Origin: Ensifer sp. PDNC004
GTDB lineage: Bacteria > Pseudomonadota > Alphaproteobacteria > Rhizobiales > Rhizobiaceae
Direction: 5' to 3'
NCBI RefSeq assembly: GCF_016919405.1
Contig: NZ_CP070353.1
Coordinates: 1,240,001 to 1,304,000, forward strand
Length of the DNA: 64,000 bases
Program-made: the position numbers and the translations under genes
In this document: positions 27,394 to 36,059 of the stretch, one piece after another
Numbering within the stretch: position 1 is the stretch's first letter
Layout: each line of letters opens with the position of its first letter
The notes under the pieces: model-generated
Databases searched by the model: none
Told to the model about the DNA's origin: nothing
Seen by the model: only the letters and a program-made list of their open reading frames with translations

Positions 27394-27733
27394 TGCTCAT
27401 TCCGCTTCTAGATTTCGAATGCAAAACTCTTCGAACGAGCCACAATCGCGGTCAAGTGGCAAAAATCATGAAGCGTCGTTTTGACCGTCGCGAGGCCACT
27501 TCTGGCGAATTTTCCGCCAGAGCGTGCTCCACACCCCCAAGATCTGCCTAACTTTCTGGCTTGTTTCGAGTTTTTCACATGCAAAACCAGAAAATCGGCG
27601 GCCTCTCTTGACCCTCATGGAAATTGAGCATGAGATAGCCGACACTCGCGCCAGGAGGGTGGCGGAGGCTCACCGCGCTAGGAGACGCGACGGTGCAGAC
27701 GGGAACTAACGACAACAGAAAAAGGTTCTAAAA
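27394..27733. promoter_or_regulatory. 340-base divergent region between metC and aapJ
   Basis: This gap must hold the promoters for metC (leftward) and for aapJQMP (rightward). I see a seven-base inverted repeat CGGTCAA / TTGACCG (27449-27455 and 27481-27487) whose leftward arm also contains CTTGAC, the rhizobial -35 element. There is a short TGGCG/CGCCA inverted repeat at about 27506. A 30-codon open frame starting at the ATG at 27619 ends 24 bases before aapJ. I see no convincing sigma-54 -24/-12 pair and no riboswitch. Confidence 0.45.
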
Positions 27734-28759
27734 ATGGCAAAAAGAATTCTGACAGCTCTCGTTGGCGCTGCTGTCATGGGGATTGGCACACAGGCGGCTT
27801 CGGGCGCTACTCTTGATGACGTCAAAGCCAAGGGCTTTGTCCAGTGCGGCGTGAACACCGGTCTCGCCGGCTTCGCAGCGCCGGATGCTTCGGGCAACTG
27901 GAGCGGTTTCGACGTAGACTACTGCAAGGCAATCGCCGCCGCGATCTTCGCGGATGGCAGCAAGGTGAAGTACACCCCGACCTCCGCCAAGGAACGCTTC
28001 CCGGCGCTGCAGTCGGGCGAAGTCGACGTCCTTGCCCGTAACACCACCTGGACGATCAACCGCGACACCGCGCTCGGCTTCAACTTCCGCCCGGTCAACT
28101 ACTATGACGGCCAGGGCTTCATGGTTCGCAAGGGCCTGAACGTCAAATCTGCGCTGGAGCTTTCGGGCGCCGCTGTCTGCGTGCAGACGGGCACCACCAC
28201 CGAACTCAATCTCGCCGACTACTTCAAGTCGAACAACCTGCAGTACAATCCGGTCGTTTTCGAAAAGCTTGAAGAAGTCAACGCCGCCTATGACGCCGGC
28301 CGTTGCGACGTCTACACGACCGACCAGTCCGGCCTTTATTCGCTGCGTCTGACGCTGTCGAAGCCGGACGATCACATGATCCTGCCGGAAATCATCTCGA
28401 AGGAGCCGCTCGGCCCGGCCGTGCGCCAGGGTGACGACCAGTGGTTCGATATCGTCAGCTGGGTTCACTACGCGCTGATCCAGGCTGAAGAGTTCGGCGT
28501 CACCCAGGCCAACGTCGAAGAAATGAAGAAGTCCACCAACCCGGACGTTCAGCGCTTCCTCGGCGTCGAAGCTGACTCGAAGATCGGCACCGACCTCGGC
28601 CTCACCAACGAATGGGCCGTGAACGTGATCAAGGCCGTCGGAAACTACGGCGAAGTCTTCGACCGCAACATCGGCGCCGGCAGCCCGCTCAAGATCGAGC
28701 GCGGCCTCAACGCGCTGTGGAACAAGGGCGGCATCCAGTACGCTCCTCCGGTCCGCTAA
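27734..28759 (+). CDS. aapJ: general L-amino acid ABC transporter, periplasmic binding protein AapJ
   Basis: AapJ binds a broad range of L-amino acids in the periplasm for the AapJQMP importer, which in Rhizobium is important for nitrogen exchange with the plant. The 341-residue product has a signal peptide (about 1-25, ending near ASGA) and the solute-binding protein family 3 fold: GFVQCGVNTGLAGFA, GFDVDYCKAIAAAIF and VCVQTGTTTELNLADYF. AAAAAGG precedes the ATG. It is the first gene of the operon, and a stable hairpin follows it. Confidence 0.96.
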   Translation: MAKRILTALVGAAVMGIGTQAASGATLDDVKAKGFVQCGVNTGLAGFAAPDASGNWSGFDVDYCKAIAAAIFADGSKVKYTPTSAKERFPALQSGEVDVLARNTTWTINRDTALGFNFRPVNYYDGQGFMVRKGLNVKSALELSGAAVCVQTGTTTELNLADYFKSNNLQYNPVVFEKLEEVNAAYDAGRCDVYTTDQSGLYSLRLTLSKPDDHMILPEIISKEPLGPAVRQGDDQWFDIVSWVHYALIQAEEFGVTQANVEEMKKSTNPDVQRFLGVEADSKIGTDLGLTNEWAVNVIKAVGNYGEVFDRNIGAGSPLKIERGLNALWNKGGIQYAPPVR

Positions 28760-28776
28760 AGCGAACCGAAAATACC

Positions 28777-28800
28777 GGGGAAGCGGACAACTGCTTCCCC
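28777..28800 (+). promoter_or_regulatory. intercistronic stem-loop after aapJ
   Basis: GGGGAAGC pairs perfectly with GCTTCCCC across an eight-base loop, 18 bases after the aapJ stop, and is not followed by a clear T run. Such hairpins behind the binding-protein gene usually protect the upstream message or cause partial termination, giving more binding protein than membrane subunits. Confidence 0.65.
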
Positions 28801-28851
28801 ATCCCAACGATAAAAACACCCAAAAGGGTGAAAAGGGGAAAGAGGCATTGC

Positions 28852-30045
28852 ATGGCGATTGGCGTCACAACTACGCCTGAAAAATCGAAACCGTCGGGGT
28901 CGATCATCAACGACCCGCAGGTCCGCGGCATCTTTTATCAGGTTATTACCGTCGTCCTACTCGGGGCCTTCGTCTATTGGGTGGCCGACAACACGATCGA
29001 GAATCTCAAACGGGCGAACATCGCTTCCGGTTACGGCTTCCTCAATGGACGCGCCGGTTTTGACGTCGGGCAGTCACTGATCGCCTATACCAGCGATTCC
29101 ACCTATCAGCGCGCACTTGTCGTCGGCCTGCTCAACACATTGCTGGTCGCCGTCTGCGGTATTTTCACCGCCACCATCATCGGCTTTGCAGTCGGGATCG
29201 GCCGCCTGTCGCACAACTGGCTGATCGCCAAGCTGTCGCTCGCCTATGTCGAGATCTTCCGCAACATCCCGCCGCTGCTGGTCATCTTCTTCTGGTACAG
29301 CGGCGTCCTGGCGATCCTGCCGCAGCCGCGTGAATCGGCAGCACTGCCGCTCAACATGTTCCTCAACAACCGCGGCCTTGCCTTTCCCAAGCCGATCTTT
29401 GGCGACGGTTCGCTGTACACGGTTCTAGCCTTTGTCCTCGCGATCGTCGCCAGCTTCCTCCTGTCACGCTATGCGCGCAAGAAGCAGGAGGCCACCGGAC
29501 AGCGTTTCCCGGTTCTTTGGGCGTCGCTCGGCCTGATCATCGGTCTGCCGTTGTTGGTCTTCCTTGCCACGGGATCGCCTATCACCTTCGACGTCCCCGT
29601 CGCCGGCAAATTCAACCTCACCGGCGGCTCGGTCATCGGACCGGAGTTCCTGTCGCTGTTCCTGGCGCTCTCGTTCTACACGGCCGCCTTCATAGCCGAG
29701 ATCGTGCGTGCCGGCATCCGCGGCGTATCCAAGGGGCAGACGGAAGCCGCGCACGCGCTCGGTGTACGCCCCGGCCTGACGACACGACTGGTGGTGGTTC
29801 CGCAAGCGCTCCGGATCATCATTCCGCCGCTCACCAGCCAGTATTTGAACCTTACCAAGAACTCGTCGCTCGCCGTTGCGATCGGTTACGCGGATCTTGT
29901 CGCCGTCGGTGGCACAATCCTCAACCAGACAGGACAATCGATCGAGATCGTCACGATCTGGATCGTCGTCTACTTGTCGCTGAGCCTTGCGACGTCGCTG
30001 TTCATGAACTGGTTCAATGCCCGCATGGCCCTGGTGGAGAGATAA
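28852..30045 (+). CDS. aapQ: general L-amino acid ABC transporter, permease AapQ
   Basis: AapQ is one of two inner-membrane permeases of the Aap importer. The 397-residue protein has about eight membrane helices. Its BPD_transp_1 permease part is interrupted by a long insert between early and late helices, as usual for AapQ/YhdX. The conserved EAA loop reads [22 protein letters not shown]. The ATG at 28852 has GAGG six bases upstream; the open frame extending back into the end of aapJ is not used. aapM follows after four bases. Confidence 0.95.
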   Translation: MAIGVTTTPEKSKPSGSIINDPQVRGIFYQVITVVLLGAFVYWVADNTIENLKRANIASGYGFLNGRAGFDVGQSLIAYTSDSTYQRALVVGLLNTLLVAVCGIFTATIIGFAVGIGRLSHNWLIAKLSLAYVEIFRNIPPLLVIFFWYSGVLAILPQPRESAALPLNMFLNNRGLAFPKPIFGDGSLYTVLAFVLAIVASFLLSRYARKKQEATGQRFPVLWASLGLIIGLPLLVFLATGSPITFDVPVAGKFNLTGGSVIGPEFLSLFLALSFYTAAFIAEIVRAGIRGVSKGQTEAAHALGVRPGLTTRLVVVPQALRIIIPPLTSQYLNLTKNSSLAVAIGYADLVAVGGTILNQTGQSIEIVTIWIVVYLSLSLATSLFMNWFNARMALVER

Positions 30046-30049
30046 GATC

Positions 30050-31207
30050 ATGAACACACACCAGGCAACTTTTGTCCGTACCTCAATGATCGAAGGGTCC
30101 GCCCCGCCGGTCGCCGAAGGTGGCATCGTCCATTGGCTGCGCGAAAACCTGTTCGCGACGCCAAAGGATGCGGTGCTCACCATCGTCAGCCTGCTTGCGC
30201 TTGCGTGGCTCGTGCCTCCGGCCATCCAGTGGCTCTTCATCGACGCCGCCTGGACCGGCGGCGGCCGTGGCGTTTGCGCCACGGTTGCTCAAGGAGGCTC
30301 GCAGCCGGATGGCTGGAGCGGTGCGTGCTGGGCCTTCGTCAACGCAAAACTCGACCAATTCGCCTACGGCCGCTACCCGCTAGATGAGCGTTGGAGACCG
30401 ACGCTGGTCGGCATCCTCTTCGTGCTTTTCCTCATTCCGATGTTGATCCCGAAGGCTCCCTTCAAGGGCATCAACGCCATCCTGCTCTTCGCCGTGCTGC
30501 CGATCATTTCCTTGATCCTGCTTCCCGGCGGCTGGTTCGGACTGACCTACGTCGAGACGCCGCTCTGGGGCGGTCTGATGGTGACGCTCATCCTTTCGTT
30601 CGTCGGTATTGCCGTGTCGTTGCCACTCGGCATTCTTCTGGCACTGGGGCGGCGATCGCATATGCCTGTGATCAAGATGCTCTGCACCGCCTTCATCGAA
30701 CTGGTGCGCGGCATCCCACTGATCACCGTGCTCTTCATGGCGAGCGTCATGCTGCCACTGTTCCTGCCGCAGGGCGTCACCTTCGACAAGTTCCTGCGTG
30801 CACTGATCGGCGTGTCGTTCTTCGCCTCGGCCTACATGGCCGAAGTGGTGCGCGGCGGCCTCCAGGCTATCCCGAAGGGGCAGTATGAGGGCGCGGATTC
30901 CCTCGGTCTCAGCTTCTGGCAGAAGATGAACCTCATCGTGCTGCCACAGGCGCTGAAGCTCGTGATTCCGGGCATCGTCAACACCTTCATCGGCCTCTTC
31001 AAGGACACGTCACTGGTGTCGATCATCGGCATGTTCGACCTGCTCGGCATCGTCCGCTTCAACTTCACGGACGCCAACTGGGCCTCTTCGGTGACGCCGA
31101 TCTCAGGGCTAATTTTCGCTGGCTTCATATTCTGGCTTTTCTGCTTTGGTATGTCGCGCTATTCAGGTTTCATGGAACGCGTGCTCGACACGGCCCATAA
31201 ACGATAA
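30050..31207 (+). CDS. aapM: general L-amino acid ABC transporter, permease AapM
   Basis: AapM is the second permease of the Aap importer. The 385-residue product starts with a cytosolic segment and has a first helix near residue 45. It then shows a [17 protein letters not shown] stretch characteristic of AapM/YhdY and a permease core whose EAA loop is [23 protein letters not shown]. The start at 30050, four bases after the aapQ stop, was chosen over an upstream frame. It pairs with AapQ and is driven by AapP. Confidence 0.95.
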   Translation: MNTHQATFVRTSMIEGSAPPVAEGGIVHWLRENLFATPKDAVLTIVSLLALAWLVPPAIQWLFIDAAWTGGGRGVCATVAQGGSQPDGWSGACWAFVNAKLDQFAYGRYPLDERWRPTLVGILFVLFLIPMLIPKAPFKGINAILLFAVLPIISLILLPGGWFGLTYVETPLWGGLMVTLILSFVGIAVSLPLGILLALGRRSHMPVIKMLCTAFIELVRGIPLITVLFMASVMLPLFLPQGVTFDKFLRALIGVSFFASAYMAEVVRGGLQAIPKGQYEGADSLGLSFWQKMNLIVLPQALKLVIPGIVNTFIGLFKDTSLVSIIGMFDLLGIVRFNFTDANWASSVTPISGLIFAGFIFWLFCFGMSRYSGFMERVLDTAHKR

Positions 31208-31224
31208 AATGAGGGGAGGATCGC

Positions 31225-32001
31225 ATGGCAAACGCAGCCACTGCTTCCAAAATGACTGTTTCCGCAACGGATGTTGCGGTCGAAATCACTGGAATGAACA
31301 AGTGGTACGGGGACTTCCACGTCCTTCGTGACATCAACCTGAAGGTTATGAAGGGCGAGCGCATCGTCATTGCCGGCCCGTCGGGCTCCGGCAAGTCGAC
31401 GATGATCCGCTGCATCAATCGCCTCGAAGAGCACCAGAAGGGCAAGATCGTCGTCGACGGCATCGAGCTCACCAACGATCTGAAGAAGATCGACGAAGTG
31501 CGCCGCGAAGTCGGCATGGTATTCCAGCACTTCAACCTCTTCCCGCACCTGACGATCCTCGAAAACTGCACGCTTGCGCCGATCTGGGTGCGCAAGATGC
31601 CGAAGAAGCAGGCCGAAGAAATCGCGATGCACTTCCTGAAGCGCGTCAAAATCCCCGAACAGGCCAACAAGTATCCGGGCCAGCTTTCGGGCGGCCAGCA
31701 GCAGCGCGTGGCGATCGCCCGTTCGCTGTGCATGAAGCCGAAGATCCTGCTCTTCGATGAGCCGACCTCGGCGCTCGACCCGGAAATGGTCAAGGAAGTG
31801 CTCGACACCATGGTGTCGCTCGCCGAAGAAGGCATGACCATGCTGTGCGTGACCCACGAAATGGGCTTCGCACGCCAGGTGGCCAACCGCGTAATCTTCA
31901 TGGACCAGGGCCAGATCGTCGAGCAGAACTCGCCGGCCGAGTTCTTCGACAATCCGCAGCACGAGCGCACCAAGCTTTTCCTCAGCCAGATCCTGCACTA
32001 G
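31225..32001 (+). CDS. aapP: general L-amino acid ABC transporter, ATP-binding protein AapP
   Basis: AapP powers the Aap importer. The 258-residue ATPase has Walker [10 protein letters not shown] (51-59), the Q-loop in [10 protein letters not shown], the signature LSGGQQQR, Walker [14 protein letters not shown] and the switch histidine in THEMGF. GGGGAGGATCGC before the ATG is an excellent ribosome-binding site. It ends the operon; a strong terminator follows. Confidence 0.97.
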   Translation: MANAATASKMTVSATDVAVEITGMNKWYGDFHVLRDINLKVMKGERIVIAGPSGSGKSTMIRCINRLEEHQKGKIVVDGIELTNDLKKIDEVRREVGMVFQHFNLFPHLTILENCTLAPIWVRKMPKKQAEEIAMHFLKRVKIPEQANKYPGQLSGGQQQRVAIARSLCMKPKILLFDEPTSALDPEMVKEVLDTMVSLAEEGMTMLCVTHEMGFARQVANRVIFMDQGQIVEQNSPAEFFDNPQHERTKLFLSQILH

Positions 32002-32025
32002 GATCGGCCGAGACGACACGAAAAG

Positions 32026-32054
32026 AAGCCCGCCTCATCGAGGCGGGTTTTTTC
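32026..32054 (+). terminator. terminator after aapP
   Basis: CCCGCCTC / GAGGCGGG with a three-base loop is followed by six T residues, 27 bases past the aapP stop. The opposite strand has AAAAG-rich flanks, so its complement also provides a T run for the convergent caspase gene that ends at 32074. It is probably a shared, bidirectional terminator and marks the left edge of the accessory block. Confidence 0.92.
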
Positions 32055-32073
32055 GTCCTAGCCGTTCTCGATC

Positions 32074-33603
32074 CTACTCGACGCGATAGCGCAGGGTGCC
32101 AACCGACCAGTGGATGCCGCGCGTGTCGAGATCCTCGGTCCAGTTCTTCTGCAGCCGCGCGACGATCTCGCTCAAGGTCTCGCGCGCATCGACCTCCACC
32201 TTGAGGCCCCGCGACATTGGCGCAAGATCGCTCAGGTCGACCGCATCGCTGACGACAAGCGCAACGAAAATGCCGTCCCCCTCACCCGATGCCTCGAAAT
32301 CGAAGCCGTAATATTCATCCGGCAAGGTCAGCGGCACGCCCGGCGCCAGCGTCGTGATCTTTTGCGCAAACTCGTTGGGAAATATCTGTGTTGCCTTGCC
32401 CTGGCCGCTGACATCGAAAAGCAGGAGATTGCCGGCCGTGCGGCTGTTGACCGTCAGTTTGAAGACCTCACCGGCCTTCATGGTGGTCGGCCTATCGATC
32501 GAGAGCATGACATCGGCGGCTTCGCTCTTGCCGATGATATCACCGATGGCATCGATGGCGTTGACCGCCTGATAGACCGGCACCGCCGCATCCGGGGTGT
32601 TCGCGTTCTGGTCCGCGCCCTGCCCGTTGCCATCCGCATCGCGCTTTTCCGGCACCATCGCGCTGTCGCCGAGCGCCTCGGGCTTGCCGTCCAGTTGCGG
32701 GTCGAGATTGCCGCATTCTTCCTGCGAGGCGCAGTAGGACGCAGATTGCGCCTTTACATACTCCAGAAGCTCGGCGTTGCTCGTCAATCCGTTGCCATTG
32801 GCATCGGCAGCGTTGCCGGTCTGGCCGGCGACGAAGGCTGCTGTGAAAACACCATGCCGATCCGCAGTCGGAAGCCGGGCATCGTCCCAGGCGACCTGAT
32901 AGGGCGCCGCCGCGCTCCAGGCGGTCACCCCGGCTTCCACGAGCTTCGTCTTGTCGACGAGGGCAAGATCGATCCGAAGGCCGCGGGTCAGCGCCTGCTC
33001 GACCGGCTTGGCATCGGGACGCGGGAGAAAGCGGGCGCCGTCGATAGGTTTCGCAATGTCCTCGGACAGCGACCGGGAGATCGTGCCGGAGTGACAGGCA
33101 TCGATCACGACCGTCACCGCGCGCCCCTTCAGGCGCTCCAGCACCGCATCGATCTCGTCGTCGAGGACAGCGCCTTTCCAATCCGTTTCGCCGGCAGCGA
33201 TGTCGGCAGGCGCAATCGCTTCATCCAGCCCATCCGCCTCATCGCCATCCGCATCCGTCACCTGCAGGCCGTGGCCTGAAAAATAGAGATAGACGCGATC
33301 GCCGGGCTTGGTCGCATCGACAAGCCAGCCGTTCATGGATGACAGGATTTCCGCTCTGGTCGCCTGCCCGTCCTTCAGCACGCGGATCGACGTACTGTCG
33401 AAGCCGAGCCGTTCCGTAAGCAGCTTTTGCATCGCGATGAGGTCGTTTGCCGGCCCCGGCAGCGAAAACTCCGCCGGCAGGTTCTGATAGTTGCCGACCC
33501 CGATCAGCAATGCCCGATCGCCGGCGACGGCAGGAGCGGTGAGCAGCGTGAAACACGCAAGGATATGGAAGAACAACACCCACGATCTCAGGCTCGCGCT
33601 CAT
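32074..33603 (-). CDS. secreted caspase-like (metacaspase-type) protein with EF-hand loop and DUF4384-like domain
   Basis: The 509-residue protein has a signal peptide (cleavage near AVA27-G28) and a peptidase C14 domain from about 29 to 260 with the catalytic pair H111 (YFSGHGLQ) and C170 (VIDACHSG). The DGDEADGLDEAI stretch (119-130) is the acidic motif of metacaspases, which cut after Arg or Lys. An EF-hand-like loop D267-A-N-G-N-G-L-T-S-N-A-E278 follows. Residues about 364-452 form a DUF4384-like domain. It is the last gene of a five-gene operon; its ATG overlaps the stop of the caspase paralogue upstream by four bases. Targets are unknown. The catalytic pair is intact, so activity is plausible. 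Confidence 0.85.
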   Translation of the reverse strand: MSASLRSWVLFFHILACFTLLTAPAVAGDRALLIGVGNYQNLPAEFSLPGPANDLIAMQKLLTERLGFDSTSIRVLKDGQATRAEILSSMNGWLVDATKPGDRVYLYFSGHGLQVTDADGDEADGLDEAIAPADIAAGETDWKGAVLDDEIDAVLERLKGRAVTVVIDACHSGTISRSLSEDIAKPIDGARFLPRPDAKPVEQALTRGLRIDLALVDKTKLVEAGVTAWSAAAPYQVAWDDARLPTADRHGVFTAAFVAGQTGNAADANGNGLTSNAELLEYVKAQSASYCASQEECGNLDPQLDGKPEALGDSAMVPEKRDADGNGQGADQNANTPDAAVPVYQAVNAIDAIGDIIGKSEAADVMLSIDRPTTMKAGEVFKLTVNSRTAGNLLLFDVSGQGKATQIFPNEFAQKITTLAPGVPLTLPDEYYGFDFEASGEGDGIFVALVVSDAVDLSDLAPMSRGLKVEVDARETLSEIVARLQKNWTEDLDTRGIHWSVGTLRYRVE

Positions 33604-35153
33604 TGGCCCTGACCTCTCGTGTAAAGCGGTTGAACGGCAATCGTACTTTCGCTCCCCTCCAGGCGCGTTTCGAGCAAGCGCAGCAACGCCGCAGCATCGA
33701 GGTTCGAATTGGCGAAGGCGGCCGCGATCGCATCGACAGGCGCATTGGTCGCGATGGCGACCAGATGGTCCGCGCCGAAGGGTTTGACCACTTCCAGGTC
33801 ACGCAGCTTGAAGGCATGGCTTTCGCTTCCGGCAATCTGCACGTCGAGCAGCTGCGCTTCACCTGTGTTGGCGAGGTTGAAGACCAGCATGTTGGCATAG
33901 CCGCCCTGCGGCGCCTCCACATTCAGGCGGTCGCCGGCAAAATAGATGTCCTTGACGGGTTTTAGCGAAACGGCCCCCGGGCTCTGCGCCGCCAGCGCCT
34001 TCAGAAAATCCACCAGGACGAATTTGTCGACCACGCCCTGGAGCCTTTCGGGCGCGACATGTTCGGCGGCGACGTCTCCGTTCGGCGTATAGAAGACCCC
34101 GGATGCTGCCTCCCACCGATAGGGCATGCCATCGCCGCCGATATTGGCAAGATCAGGCATCTCACCGACGACGCGCAATGGCAGCGTACCCGTCCATCCG
34201 GTTTCGCGTGGCGACTTCAGCGTCTGCTTCGTGCCACTCGCTGTTGGCGCCACGCCGAACTTGGCGCTGCGCGGCAGGGACAGCACGATCTCCTTGTCGG
34301 AGCGCGCCAACTGTGGCGTGAAGTTCGGCACCTGCAAGGCTTCCGATTGCAGCTTGACGTTGGAAAACACATAGTCTTCGAGTTCGACCCGCGAAATCCG
34401 ACCGTCACCGTCGCGATCGGCGGCGCCTTCCAATGCACGGGCAAAGCTCCAGCTCAGGGCGCCGCGCGGCTCGCCGCCGATCACCACCTCCGGCGTCGGC
34501 TGGCTTTCGAGCGATGCGGCGAGGATCGTCACCTGCGACAGCTCCACATCCCTCACCTTGGCGCCGGACAGCGCCTCCTTCGACGGCGGCGGCACCTTGG
34601 CGCGCACCATCGGCGCCAGCCGCGTCTTGCCGGAGATCGAGCGGTTCATGCCGCCGGAATAGCAGCTGTCGGAGACGAACAGCACGTGAATGCCCTTGGC
34701 TTCCGCCTCCGCGAACCAGGCGCTGAGTTCGTTGTCGACGATGATTTCGCTCGCCGTCTCCTCGGCACGTGCCCGGTCGAAGCCCGGCAATTCCAGAAAT
34801 TCGTCGAGCCCGTCTTCCTCGCTGCCGGCGACCAGCTCCGGCATCTGCGCACCGTGCCCGGCATAGGTGAAGACGATCGTATCGCCGCGCGTCGCACCCG
34901 CGACCAAATCGATCCAGGCGGAGCGTATGGCCGCCTTCGTTGCCTGCTCATTGACGAACTGGCGGATCGGGCCGACGTCAGCCGCCTTCAGCGCCTGCGC
35001 CACATCGAGCGCATCCTTGACCGCGCCGTCGAGGCTCACTTCGTGCGGATAGACATCGACGCCGACAACAAGCGCCGAGGTCGCCGCGGTGGCGACGGAT
35101 GCAGGCAAGGCGATCAAGCCTGTCGCCAACAGGATTTCGCGCAGCCCCTTCAC
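33600..35153 (-). CDS. secreted caspase-like protein with canonical EF-hand loop
   Basis: The 517-residue protein has a signal peptide (to about residue 23) and a peptidase C14 domain with H100 (TYAGHGAQ) and C164 (VSDSCYSGG). The acidic EEDGLDEFL segment (112-120) resembles the metacaspase S1 pocket. A perfect 12-residue EF-hand loop lies at 246-257 (D246, D248, D250, G251, I253, S254, E257), at the same place as the loop of the downstream paralogue. The C-terminal part (about 395-468) resembles the DUF4384 module. It overlaps the OmpA-domain gene and the second caspase gene by four bases each. The two caspases are clearly diverged paralogues and not a recent duplication. Confidence 0.84.
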   Translation of the reverse strand: MKGLREILLATGLIALPASVATAATSALVVGVDVYPHEVSLDGAVKDALDVAQALKAADVGPIRQFVNEQATKAAIRSAWIDLVAGATRGDTIVFTYAGHGAQMPELVAGSEEDGLDEFLELPGFDRARAEETASEIIVDNELSAWFAEAEAKGIHVLFVSDSCYSGGMNRSISGKTRLAPMVRAKVPPPSKEALSGAKVRDVELSQVTILAASLESQPTPEVVIGGEPRGALSWSFARALEGAADRDGDGRISRVELEDYVFSNVKLQSEALQVPNFTPQLARSDKEIVLSLPRSAKFGVAPTASGTKQTLKSPRETGWTGTLPLRVVGEMPDLANIGGDGMPYRWEAASGVFYTPNGDVAAEHVAPERLQGVVDKFVLVDFLKALAAQSPGAVSLKPVKDIYFAGDRLNVEAPQGGYANMLVFNLANTGEAQLLDVQIAGSESHAFKLRDLEVVKPFGADHLVAIATNAPVDAIAAAFANSNLDAAALLRLLETRLEGSESTIAVQPLYTRGQGQ

Positions 35154-36049
35154 TTGCCCACATCCACTTCCACCCGCCGGTCGAGCTGGTTCAGCATCAT
35201 CTCGTCATAGGCACTCGGATCGTCCGGCTTGAACGGCTCCTCCTCGCCCTTGCCGACAACGGTCCAGGTGCCGGGATAGCCTGCATCGACAAGGTAATGC
35301 GCCAGGGCCTCGGCACGGGCGATCGACAAGACCATGTTCGCTTCTGGCGTGCCGACCGGGTCGGTGTGACCGATCAGGGTGATTGCGGGCGGCTTTGCCG
35401 ACTTCAGGCATTCGAACAGATCCTTGGCCGACTCGAGACCTTCAGGCGTGAACTCGGCCGTGCCGAAGACATAGCGCACCGGCGTCGCCTTCTTCCGGAT
35501 CGAGACGCCGCGATAGGAAAACCTGCAGGCGCCGCGCGCGGCGAGCTTGACCGGCTTGGTTGCGGCGAGCCGCATTTCCGAGGCCAGGCGATCCAGCCGC
35601 TCGATATAGGCCTTGTCCGGCGCCATCCAATCGGGCGTCAGCTCCTCGCTTGCCGCATCCTCCAGTGCCTGCTGATAGGCTGTCGCCGCGGCGGCGTAAT
35701 CCTTGCGCTCGCGCTTGATGTCGCCCAGTGCGTCGAGGATCTGCCAGGGGCCGCCGGCGTCGCGGCTTGCGGCCGTCAGCTCCGCTTCGAAGGTCTCAAG
35801 CTTGGCGCCGTACCCCACCGCCGCTGCAATGCGGTTGAAGGTTGCGAGCGCCACGACGCGCCGGGTCAGCGCGATCTCGGTCGCCGAGCAGCCCTTCATG
35901 TTTATGGGATCGGCCGCCACCTTGGTGCCGGCCTCGTCGGCGCGGTTCAACGCCTCCGAAGCCAGACGAAGGCCGTCGCAGGCCATGGCCGGCGCGGTGA
36001 AGACCGCCAAAGCGGCCGAAGCGAGGAGAAATGCCCGTAGCTGAACCAT
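35150..36049 (-). CDS. periplasmic TPR-like and OmpA-domain protein
   Basis: The 299-residue product has a signal peptide (cleavage near AMA23-C24), a helical region with a TPR-like unit at about 104-134 (KDYAAAATAYQQALED), and a C-terminal OmpA/MotB domain from 193. That domain has the peptidoglycan-binding motif GHTDPVG...NMVLSIARAEAL with D230 and R245. It should anchor the complex to the cell wall. A cysteine at the predicted signal end is not in a good lipobox. It lies between the multi-haem protein gene (10 bases upstream) and the caspase gene (4-base overlap), which points to a scaffold role for the system. Confidence 0.82.
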   Translation of the reverse strand: MVQLRAFLLASAALAVFTAPAMACDGLRLASEALNRADEAGTKVAADPINMKGCSATEIALTRRVVALATFNRIAAAVGYGAKLETFEAELTAASRDAGGPWQILDALGDIKRERKDYAAAATAYQQALEDAASEELTPDWMAPDKAYIERLDRLASEMRLAATKPVKLAARGACRFSYRGVSIRKKATPVRYVFGTAEFTPEGLESAKDLFECLKSAKPPAITLIGHTDPVGTPEANMVLSIARAEALAHYLVDAGYPGTWTVVGKGEEEPFKPDDPSAYDEMMLNQLDRRVEVDVGK

Positions 36050-36059
36050 GGCTCGCCCA

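Noticed and set aside
27619..27711. A 30-codon frame as a real gene upstream of aapJ
   Set aside because: It has no clear ribosome-binding site and a skewed Arg-rich composition. It is kept only as a possible leader within a finding.
27394..27733. A sigma-54 promoter for the aap operon
   Set aside because: Expected from NtrC control in Rhizobium, but I found no GG-N10-GC pair with the right flanks.
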